Source: Ignelater luminosus
Lineage: Eukaryota > Arthropoda > Insecta > Coleoptera > Elateridae
DNA: 64,000 nucleotides
NCBI GenBank assembly: GCA_011009095.1
Contig: VTPC01091051.1
Location: 146,957-210,956 of the forward strand
Direction of reading: 5' to 3'
Each line of letters opens with the position of its first letter. Within the stretch, counting starts at the first letter, position 1. The translations under genes were made by a program, and so were the position numbers. Of this stretch, positions 49,153 to 59,610 are shown one piece after another. Below the pieces are notes generated by a model. It had not been told where the DNA came from, did not search any database, and saw only the letters and a program-made list of their open reading frames with translations.

Positions 49153-52100
49153 ATTTTGGCTCTTAGACATCTTAATTCAATCATTAATAACATTACAAGT
49201 TACCGAAAGAAAAACTAAGAATTTATTTAGAGCATGTCCAGTTTTTTATATCGCATAAATCTTTCCATACTGCGACGTGATTAAAACTTGATTTGTTTTT
49301 GCTAGAAATTTATTCTACAATTTCTAGTAATGATTGTTTTTTATTTTGTGAAAGGGTCTAGAATTTCCATGTCTTTTATTGTACACTATAATTACACAAG
49401 ATCTACTTTTCTTTGTTTAATTCAGATTTCTATTCATATTTTACCCTTGCTTATCATTTTATTAAATTCTATGCAGTTTCAAGATGCATTTTTAAATTAA
49501 AAATACAAAAAGAAAAACAAAACTCTTAACCTCACTTTCTTTTATTGAGCCACATAATCATCTGCAGATCAAAGAAGAATCTGTAGATATAAAACTATCT
49601 TGAAGTAATTAACTTTTACAAAAACTTCTTTTATTATAATTTCTAAATTCTAGTTGAACGTCTTCAAATTTAATGCGCTGTTTCAAACTTTTTCCGTTTA
49701 TAAAAAACGCGATTTTCTAACCTTAATTTGATAACTTGAATTAATAGTAAAAACCATAATACGTTCTGACATTTGTGGTTATTTAGTTTTAAAAACACAG
49801 TAAATATATAGAATTTTTTGCTTTTTAGATGAATATAACCTTTGTATATAAAATTGCAGCCGTGTGTGTGTATATTTATATAATATTTAGTGTGTCAGTA
49901 ATTTAGTATATTTTCTCCAAGACTAGTTTTTATATTCTTTTATTGAATTCTTTTTTGTATTGTAAAACATAAATGAATTTATTCGAATGATAGAAAGTCT
50001 TAAAACCTTGATTGTAGTTATTTTATATGACCATGGGATATTATATTATATGTATTTAGTTCTAAATTTTCGTAGATATTTTGAAAGTTTCGAATTCTTT
50101 AATTAAAGTTTTAATATTCGAATTTTAGGAAAAGGTATCTATTTATAATTGGACTGAAGTTTATCTTAATTTATATGGGAATTCTTCACATTTTCTGCGA
50201 TAACTTTAATTGATGTTAGAAATTTAATTTTTATTTTATTAAGGAATAGGATTGTTTATCCTGTTTTAGTAGTTTTAGAATTCAGTTAATATTTTTAGAA
50301 GCGAATTGTTATAAAACATTAAAATAAAAATGAATAATTACTAGAAGCTAAGGAATTTTAATTTCAGCTTCTGTTCAACACACACAGACCAGTATAATAT
50401 AACTGTATCGAACAAAACAGAAAATCCAAAACTTCATGAATATATGAATAGTGGGGTCCCGTCAAGCAAAAAATTCGGACAAATATTTCGTACTTCGAAT
50501 CGAGTTCACATAAGATCAAGTTAACTGTTTTCATTCCCGTGGGCAATTTACTTTTGAAATACAAATGCGCGTTAAATGGTACAAGATATTTGTTACCTTA
50601 TACATGTAACATGTGCTTCTCCATTTGTCTCTGTCATGTTTAAATCGTTGACATGTCACTCTTTCTCACTCTTTACCGAATCCTTAAAAAAAAGAAACAA
50701 TAGAAAAATTACCGTGCGATTTTGTTTAGTGTTTTCTTTGAATGTTAATTTTTATTAGAGGAAAAATGACTGGGAAGATTTTTTAAATCAAAGGTACTAC
50801 GTTTGTTTATGTTAGGAATAATGTTTTTACAAGGGCTACGCGTAGTTTATCAAACAAAAGGAATTTAAAGAATCTCTGCTTGAAAACATAGTAGGTACTA
50901 TTATGTGATAAATAACTTCTTTTGCTAATCAAAGAATAACGTAGATAGGAGATACGTTATAATGCAATATACAATATGTAGCATTGAAGCAAAAATCTAC
51001 ACTTATTTTAAAGTCAAATATTATAGTATAATAAATATACAAGGTGTCTACTAAATATGTCACTTTTAATTTCTAAACTAAAAATATCAAGAGTAGCCTG
51101 AATCACTTAATTAATAGACATGATTTCGAAGGCAATATAACGTGATTTAATTGACGCATATTTTTGTATTAACGGAGGTAGAAGCTTTATAATTAAACAT
51201 TTTTATAAATAAGCTGAGTATGGAAGCCATTACGGCAAAAAGGAATTCGGCGTAATGCACTACTAACCTTTGTAGCAAATGTGCCCAGTGCCTTTACTTC
51301 ACTTGCCCAAACAGTCCCTATATTAGATTAGCAAAGTTGAAAGGTGCATTGTGGAAGAAAAGTTAATTGATCGGTATATTTCCGTTTCCAACGTATCTTT
51401 GACATATCGAATTCGAAAGAGTCTTTACCCTGTTACATGCACATTTCTTTTACGCCGTAAATAAGAGATTTATACATTTCCTTGTTAAAAAATAAAAAGA
51501 CTTAATAACTATTTTATTTAAAATGATTGCTTTTTACTTTAAATATTTTATAAAAGGAGTATCGTGTAAAATTTTTAATTTCAGATAACGATTTTTGCTT
51601 AAATGTTTAACTCTAATAATCAGTACCACAAAAATCTACTGAAAATCGATGTGTTTGTTTATCAATCTTTAACGATTTAAGCAAAGAATAAACACTTCTT
51701 AAAAAGACATACGAGTAATAATTTAGTTGTTTTCATAATCTATAGTCATCATTTTGTTCATCAAAGTGTTGTTTTTGGGTTAAATTAATTTCTTAGAAAT
51801 GTTAAATAAAAGGAATCGATAACCCTGATTACAAATCAACCGCAATCAATAAACATTTCGATATTGTATACTATTAAAAAAAAACTGAAAAGGCGAGAAG
51901 TTTAACAATAAATGCTAAGTATGGAAGGTATTGGAAAACTACATTTTACTCAAATTCGACTCATTTCATGCTAATAACACCACAGGGGCAACATTAATTG
52001 GTCGATAACTCAAAAGTTATTGTAATATAGAAACCAATTCCTTCATTACCTACGTTTTATTCTCTAAACAAGCCTGGAATTAAGAAAATATTTTGAGGGC

Positions 52101-52648
52101 CTGGAATCAAATCCACGAGGCCATTTGCACAATACGGTCAATACTGTTTTTACCAAAGATTGTTGTGCTTTGCCCTGACACTAGAAGCTCCCAGCTCTAA
52201 TGGCACCCATGATTAATGTGTGGTAATAAGATACAAATCTGGGTAATTCAACAATAATTTAGGTATGTACATTTAATTTAGGTATTAGGAAATCAACAAT
52301 AGTGTATTCTTGCCTTTAATTGGAAAAGAATAAATATATAAAAAAGAAAACGCACAATTTTATAAAAAGTATTTAATACAATTAACATAATTATAGAATG
52401 GAATTTGCCAGAAAATTTAGATGGACGGGAATTACAAATATGGCAGTTGTTAGGAGTATATGACAATAGTATTTTCATAATCTAGGACTGTTCTGATAAA
52501 AAAATCATTAATTCTTGTCAATGCGAGAAACCACACTTTTTCAGAATACCTTAATCTTTCCAATAACATAATGAGTTTGAAATTCGTGAAGGAATGAGAA
52601 ATCTGATAATTTACCAAAAATAAAAGACTCGACTAAGTTTGTTGTTAT
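49153..52648. other. AT-rich non-coding stretch
   Basis: No gene is seen. A solitary transposon-like end reading ATACAAGGTGTCTACTAAAT lies at about 51038-51057 without a visible partner. Open frames of 60-66 codons are unrecognised. Confidence 0.35.
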
Positions 52649-52949
52649 TTAAGGTTCGTTTTCACGTGGCGTTAAAAGTCATGGCATTTGATGTCACGAC
52701 AGTGTGACACTTTTTGTAAATGTTTTCACACAATTCAATGTCATGGCATTTTGTTACTGTTCAAAATGGTGTCGAGTGAGGTGGTTGTAGCTGTTGCTCG
52801 TGAAATTATCCAGCTAGAAATCAACAGAATGAGTAGAAAAATGTAATAAGAAAGAGACACAGGCGTTGTTCATATTCATTTAAAAACTTTGTAATATCAA
52901 ACGCAGTTGCTTCTTCAGCCTCCATGATAGCACGTATATTAAATATATA

Positions 52950-53564
52950 CAGGGTGTCCCGTAATTGCCAATAAAGCTTTAGGTAGCAACCTTCCTCAAC
53001 CTCTTAAGATGCCAAAATTGAAAACAAGATTGTTTCAAAGTACTTAGATTTGCCACACAAACTAAAAAAAAAGAAAGTTAAACTTGGCAACGCTGCTGCA
53101 GGCAAATAAGAAATTATTCGAATACAGGAACCAAAGTATCATAAGAAATCAAAGATTTATCAATTTTATTCCAGTGATAATGAACCATATAAAATTGTCA
53201 AGACTTGAAAGAATTGCTGATAACTAATTTCATCGAATTTATCAGTACACCCAAGACTTGCATGTTTGTTATATCTATTTTTTTTAGAATTCAATTTTGA
53301 ATAGCATCTTCAGAAAGAGAAATCTGACAGTACTGTGCTTTATCAAGAGTAATTGTTGTTTCAACAGATTGATTTGTTTAATTGGTAATGGTTTCATTTG
53401 GATTCGATTCTTTGGTTTCTGTTTATTTAGTGTTAAAGATGTTAACTTCTGACCACTTGTACAAGAAAACTAAGCTGAGGAGAAATTTTCTTTTTGCAGA
53501 TTTGCAATAAGCACTAGAAGAAGGTGTTTACCTAAAGCTTTATTGTCATTTACGGGACACCCTG
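52950..53564. mobile_element. Nested TA-flanked MITE, 36-bp TIRs
   Basis: This 615-bp non-coding element is inserted in the Harbinger-like element. Terminal inverted repeats at 52950-52985 and 53529-53564 (outer end CAGGGTGTCCCGTAA, inner part CAATAAAGCTTTAGGTA) match at 34 of 36 positions. TA flanks both sides (52948-52949 and 53565-53566). The TA target and ends fit a Tc1/mariner-superfamily MITE. The interior shows no protein I recognise. Insertion inside another element shows it moved after the host element had settled. Confidence 0.8.
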
Positions 53565-53760
53565 TATAAATAATATACTTTATATTAAATATAACAATAT
53601 AAAACTTTCCCCGACACCTTCGTACTGCTACATTAAACTGCCTAGACCAGTTTGCTGATGTCGCGACTATTTGACAATGCAGTTTTCATTACGGTCAAGC
53701 ATACGACACGACATCGAAATGTCATGAAAAATCAAAAAATCTTGATGCTGTGACACTGAA

Positions 53761-53810
53761 GTCATGACAATAAATTATATGTCATGACAATAAATTATAT
53801 GTCATGACAA
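53761..53810 (+). repeat. 20-bp tandem repeat with GTCATGAC palindrome
   Basis: Two and a half head-to-tail copies of GTCATGACAATAAATTATAT lie here. Each begins with the 8-base palindrome GTCATGAC. Further single copies of the palindrome or its GTCATGA core lie at 53721, 53840 and 53855. Confidence 0.9.
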
Positions 53811-53904
53811 CGCGACTTTTAGTTTTCACGATGACAAAAGTCATGACTTTTAGTGTCATGACCGTAAAAGTCACGAAAAAATCTCACGTGAAAACGAACC
53901 TTTA

Positions 53905-56471
53905 TCTTCAACTACTATATAGTACTTTCGTAGTAACATTTGGAAATTTCAAGGCCGATGGAAGCCCTCTCTAGACTCTCGAGAGGGATTTTTCTACATA
54001 TGAATGGGTCATTTCTTGAGTCTTCAGAAATATGCCAAATAATCTAGTGTCGTCAAGCTTAGTTATATACATATGCGAGGAACGCGTTCCTGAGGACATT
54101 TCCAATAGAAATTATTTTATGAACATGAACCCGATTAGCGACGACTGCCTATTGTAGGTATTTTAAAGATTAAGAAGGAATTGTACAAAATGATATTCTA
54201 TACTTTGCGTTTTTCTATGATCTGCGCCTTATTCTATATTCGTGAAGAGCAACAAATAAATAGATTCTTAGCAACAAGACCTGGATATACAGCAGGTCTT
54301 CAAAACTGCTACCACCACTAACTTCTTGATTACTTAAAATTTCCTGGATTTGAAAATTACTCTCTTTTTCGTAAAACTCGTTCTTTGAAAAAGAAGATTA
54401 TCAAAGTTGATCAAGGATTGTTGTGTCCAAACACCAATGAATTAACATTTAGTCATCTAAGTTAAAGAACTATTTCTAAAGTAAGAAAGAAAGAAACAAA
54501 ACCGTTGACTAAGAATCCTTGGTCTTAAAAGAAGACGTCTGATCATGGATTTCTTCATTTACATTATAATGTATGTTACACGCTTTTCAATTGTATTCTG
54601 CATCATTCATTCAAAAAGATCCAATTTCGTAGAACATAGTTACAAAATAATTTGCTTAAGGTTCTATATTTTTTTAGAAGTTGTTAAAACTTTTAGTATT
54701 CTAGACTACCTTACTTTTTAAAGGATGTTCTAAAAAAGAAATAGGTACGTATTCTAAAGTTTGACAATCCTAAACCATGTTGCATAAAGTATACCTACTC
54801 AAGCTAATCACGCCATTAAGCAAAATTCACACATAGCAAAATTCAAATGTAAATTCAAAATTATACAATGAGATCGGCTAATCCTGTGATTAACTTGATC
54901 ATTTGATTATCTATGCTTTATACAACCGAGCCTAAGACGTTTAACTGGCAGCACTAATGGGGGAGTGTGTGCATTCTTTAATTATCATTGTATTGACAAG
55001 TCAACATCTTCATTTTAACCATTCCAGAATGTTGCTCATGAAGAAGGCATAATACTCGATTTTGTGGATTTGAGAGTATATTATCACCCTGTTTTTGGAA
55101 GTATATTAAGATAATCTAGAATCACGTGATTCCTTTTATTTAGAAATACGGCATCCTTGAGGACATCCACTGAAGAAACTAAACTCTTTTAATTTCAATG
55201 GAATTTAGTAATCTTTATTTGTGGTGTGAACGGTTTTGTATTTAATACAAGGCAAGATATTTTATTATTTCCAACCCGTTTTAGATTCTAAAGGTAATTT
55301 TGATAGAGCATCTGTATTTTTGTTCCATTTACTTTCCAATATTTTATTTCATAATCGTAAATCGTGAAACTTTTTTTTACTGTCCCATATCAAATTCCAT
55401 ATGCGCTGAATGAAAGGAGAGTGAATTAAGGAGTTTGACAGAAAAAGGTAACTTGAAGCTAGTAGTATTACTTGTACCAAAAGTAAGTATAGTAAGAACT
55501 TGTAGAGGTCTCAAATATATTATTTGCTGCTCTTTCTGGAGGCAAACTTGTTTCAGTTTTCACTCATTAAAAGCATTTGGCATCAAAACACTGCTTCATA
55601 TTTTCCAACAACTTATTAAAATAATGAAAGCTAGTAGGTATACCCTACGATTTAGATAATTGTTTTATACTGTACTGATTAATAATAAAAAGGCGACAAT
55701 CTGAAAGTAAATGTAACTTCATGATTGCAATATAGTCAATAATAAAATAACTAAACAAATAAATAAATAAATAGAAAATAGGGCAACATCTCTTTTTAAT
55801 GATTATCTAATTATGCAGTTAAAGTTTAGGATGTAAAATCTACAATTAGGCATTTCTTCTACAAACTTCTAATTGACAAACAGTAAAATTAAGCTGTCAG
55901 GATTATTATAATATCAAGGGGTATTAATCTTAGCTGACGCGATATTTCACTAAAATATGGGAATCCCGGTTGCCGAGATCAATCTATTATTATTAATTTA
56001 ATATCTTTTTGGATAAGACGAACTACATTTGATGAGGTTCTGGGGTATTTTCGCTGTTAAAATTAATAGACAGGAACAGCCGTCGTGACCCAACACGACT
56101 TAACTACTCGATGTATTCAAAATTCAATAGTGAAGATGGAATTTGTTTGTCAACAAGTTTTTGAAATATTAAGTCATTTCATTCATGGAATTGCTTCTTA
56201 GTCTTATTAGTCTGCCTAAGAACAAGATAGTATTTGAAGAGCTGGAGACTGATTTCGTTCTGAATTTATAGAGATACGAAAAGAGTGTTTTGATGTTTCG
56301 ACTTGAAACCGTTTAAAATGATTTGAATTATAGTTTTGGACAGTGAATGTCAAAAAGTCAAACTACTTTGCTCAAAATATTTTAATTTTTACGCGTCAAA
56401 AGTAACAAAATAAAAAGATACAAATAATAACAACAGCTCGTACAGATAAATAATGGCGTATATTATTGTGG
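53905..56471. other. AT-rich non-coding stretch
   Basis: No gene is recognised. A hairpin CCCTCTC/GAGAGGG lies at about 53965-53988 just outside the Harbinger-like element, an AGGAACGCGTTCCT palindrome at 54078-54091, and an (AAAT)n tract at about 55755-55773. A 74-codon frame at 55435-55659 is unrecognised. Confidence 0.35.
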
Positions 56472-57760
56472 TCATAAATATAATTTAGTTTTCTGATGAC
56501 TCACAATCTGTTTAGCAGTTGGAATGCTGTCAATGCAATATTTGTATTCTGACGGAATTACATTTATTTTCATGAGATGGATTAAATGGGTCTTTCTTCT
56601 TCTTCTCTGCCACAGATAATTTTCTGATGTACTTTTGAGAAAGTTTATTCCACTCCACTCTTTCCTTCGTCCTTTCTTTTGCGAAATATTTATTTCCTTA
56701 AAATTTTCATCGTACAGGTTATACTCGAATTTTATCGAGAAGGGTTTTGATTTATCAAATCTCAACCATTTAATACGTAGTCATTACACCTTCTACTTGT
56801 TGGAATTAATGGTAGTATTAGTTAGTACGTCTGTCACTAGTTCGTCTAGTAAATTGTAAAAATCCTTAAGACAGGTTATATATCTCATACGGTCATAGCT
56901 CATCTACGCGTTGTGAAAATCTTTTTGTGCTTTCTTGTACGTTCGATCGTTGCGCGTGTTGAGTCAGCCTCTAGATATAAATTTCCTACTCCACACATTT
57001 TAGATCTATTGTTCTTATGTGATCAATTCTACTTACGGCATAGATCATTGCGCCAGTAATATATTTATTGAGGTTCTGACCGCCGCAAGTGCGACAGAAT
57101 GCTGCTATATGATGGACAGACTCATGCAGATTGAGAAGATACTTCAAAAGACAAAGTGCCTTTTTCATTACACTCATCCCATACTAAACAGTGTTCATCT
57201 TTTCGATTGGAGTCAAAAACAGTAAAATTGTATGCAATAAATCTAAAAGTTGTTCTTGAAAAAGAGTTTTATCGGCTGCCGATTTATAAGCATTACAGTG
57301 AAAACACTGATCTTTCTTGGGAATGCAGAAACCTAAAGGAGATTCATGCTCGTGGAAAAGTGATTGACATATATATTTAGATTACAGGATAAGTATATGT
57401 TTTTGGAATCTCGGCGTCGGTAATGCGACTTCTATTCTGGAAAATATGTTAATATGGTGCCTTGCATGTTCCTTATCTGATTCAAAAGTTGCATTAATTG
57501 CTTTATTATTTCTACATCCGTCGTGTCCACTGTATGATCCAATATTGTTTACAGTCTTTGTGCAAACTTCTACTACGCCATGGCTTTAGGCACAAAAGAA
57601 CTTTAAGCAGACCCTTTTTCTTTCACCATCTGCATTTTTTAAACCAAAAGATTCTTACTTCAACCTTCTTACGCTGTAGAGGCACATTTTGTATCAATGA
57701 ACCTAAATGTGTTTTTTCTGTGGTGTAGTCAGCTAAAGCCCAGTACTCTGCATATAATAC
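56472..57760 (-). pseudogene. Broken gene of multicopy insect family with TCGGQN motif (DUF7869-like)
   Basis: Ordered blocks on the minus strand match a multicopy, transposon-like insect protein family, recalled rather than searched. From the N-terminal side: AEYWALADY (57725-57751); ERKRVCLKFFCA (57590-57625); FCIPKKDQCFHCNAYKSA (57274-57330), a CxxC pair after a KKDQC motif; VWDECNEK before LLKYLLNLHESVHHI; TCGGQNLNKYITGAMIYAV, where the family usually has DTCGGQNRN, so the aspartate is replaced by R; IDHIRTIDLK; YLEADSTRATIERTRKHKKI (from 56977); and a C-terminal frame of 97 codons (56472-56765) with RFDKSKPFSIKFEYNLYD. Several stops and frameshifts separate the blocks, so it is a pseudogene. 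The TCGGQN region belongs to an RNase H-like fold, which I believe is annotated as DUF7869. An acidic N-terminal tail may extend to about 58230. Confidence 0.65.
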
Positions 57761-58730
57761 TTTGCGTATTTCTTCTGGAAAGCTGATATTGCACTTGTAT
57801 CTAGAATTTCAATACTACAAATAGTAAATAGACATACTGGTATTTACTGTACTTGACAAACTATCATCATCACTCCTGTTTTTATATGATTTTCCAGACA
57901 ATCGAAGTCTTTTCACAATTGATCTTTTCCAAAATGCAGGATGTGCCTTTCTACTTCTTTTCCTTGGGACTTTTACATTTTTATCACCTATTCATTACCT
58001 GGATCACACACAATTCTGAGCTACTGTAAATTAATCATAGTTTATTGTTACTCATCTGTGCCGCTTTCATTATTTGGCTCTAAATCAGGTTTGTTACTAT
58101 TTAACTTTATATTTAAAAACGTTTCTGAATTGCATGATTCTTCTGAACTGTTTTTTAAGTTACAGCGTCTACAAAAACACCTCTTAAGATTTGAAACCAA
58201 CACTTGCAGCCTTATTACATACCTGAATTAACAGAACTTGTTTCCGATTTTTAATCTTCTGGTTCATATGAATTTCTAGCGTGTTCATATACACAGAGCT
58301 GTTAGATGAACTACTATCAGCATTATTACATTTAGGTAATTATAATAGGTTGCAATTTACAATAATTCAAATTTCTAGATAAATCTGTTGTCGTATTTAC
58401 GTTTTCATTTGGTGAAATAGGTGTTACATGAGAGATAAATGCTACATAATGATCCTGAGCGGAAGTGACAGGTAAATTTGGCAAAAATCGTACTTAACAC
58501 ATTTGTGCACTGTCATCGGTTTGATGCATGAGTGGAACGTCATCTTTCATGATGATGTACCGATTGCACTTCTTTGAAGTATATAGAATCTGCCGTCACA
58601 CGTGATATAGGAATTATTCTTTTAAACTAATCGTAAAATTGTTAAATAAGTCTTATTACAAAAGAAAAATCCAGTTTTTGCTTGCCCAATAGAAGTATAA
58701 AATAGGCAGTTAGATGTACTTAGAAGCTGA
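57761..58730. other. Flank of the TCGGQN pseudogene
   Basis: The minus strand carries Ser/Asp/Asn-rich fragments (about 58050-58330) that could be the decayed acidic N-terminus of the preceding pseudogene; stops break every frame. A 96-codon plus-strand frame at 57941-58231 is probably a shadow. Confidence 0.3.
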
Positions 58731-58739
58731 AAATATAGC

Positions 58740-59610
58740 GAAATTAAATTCTAGTGTTGTCCACTTTTCTAGATCTTGTCTTGTTTTGTCTATAATGTTC
58801 AAGACAAGACCAGCCTCAGCTCTTATTAAATATTCTAGACAAGACAAAATTCTCGTGCTTTTTTACATGATTTTTGATTCAATCTCTAGAATACTTTCAA
58901 GACTGTTCAAAACATAGCTTTATTGTGGAAACCTTTACTAGTCGGCCTTTACAAATCGAATTTCGGCCTTTTTCTCAACTTGTCGGTCGATAAATTTAAA
59001 ACAATAGAAAGTGTTTAAAAAAGGAATATGGAAAACAGTAATCCGAGAATGTATTTGAATCTTCAGGAAAAGCAGAGTTAGTTTCTTCAGTTTTGCTACT
59101 ACATTCCAAAATTTGTAACTAATTCTTGGTAAATTATTAAGTTGTATTAATGTTAAAGATGACTGTTATCTGTTTATTTTTAAGAGAAAGGAACACGCAT
59201 AGGCCTTATTTTAGAAAGACGCTTTTCTTCAAGGGCTGCCTAAGCTTAAGATTCTAGGAAATGTCTTAAATTAGTGAACTATGTTGCACATTTATTGCGT
59301 ACTGCTTAAAGTTAAATATTCTAGATATAAAATTATAAAAATTATAATGAACCTAATACAACAACAGACACGTATTGGTAATAATAATAACTTACGCCAA
59401 CTTTATAGACAAAACAGTAGGTAATAAATAATATCGGCAACGGTGACTTCATTAATTTTCCAGGCTTCTTTTATTATTTTCTAGAGTCTAAAAAGCCTCT
59501 TTAGTATTCTAGAAATTTGTTAATCAAAACGAGGACTTAAATTACAAGAATTAGATTAATACAACTCTTACAAAAATTATTCTGGACAAGACAAGAGTAA
59601 GCCTAATTCT
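58740..59610. repeat. Cluster of TTCTAGA and ACAAGACAAG motifs
   Basis: At least six TTCTAGA/TCTAGAA sites occur (58767, 58833, 58885, 59319, 59479, 59517). ACAAGACAAG blocks lie in both orientations (58774-58790, 58798-58811, 58836-58848, 59584-59594). The inverted blocks at 58774-58848 can fold back. Such clustering suggests the ends of a decayed DNA transposon with subterminal repeats. No TIR pair with target duplication could be fixed, and no protein is encoded. Confidence 0.45.

Larger units (their letters stand above)
52652..53901. mobile_element. Harbinger-like non-autonomous element carrying a nested MITE
   Basis: The ends are perfect 17-bp inverted repeats (AGGTTCGTTTTCACGTG at 52652-52668, complement at 53885-53901) flanked by TTA on both sides (52649-52651 and 53902-53904). 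The 3-bp TTA duplication points to the PIF/Harbinger superfamily. Without the nested insertion (52950-53564) it is about 635 bp. The right half carries at least six copies of the GTCATGA(C) palindrome, and the left half related GTCATGG and GTCACGAC copies. A short frame beginning MVSSEVVVAVAREIIQLEIN (ATG near 52767) may be the start of a lost protein; it stops after 26 codons. No nuclease is present. Confidence 0.72.

Noticed and set aside
54078..54091. 14-base perfect palindrome AGGAACGCGTTCCT
   Set aside because: A few palindromes of this length are expected by chance in 64 kb, and nothing nearby supports a regulatory role.
54276..54300. AAGACCTG/CAGGTCTT hairpin with a 9-base loop
   Set aside because: It is a short stem without gene context; terminator-like folding has no meaning in this eukaryotic setting.
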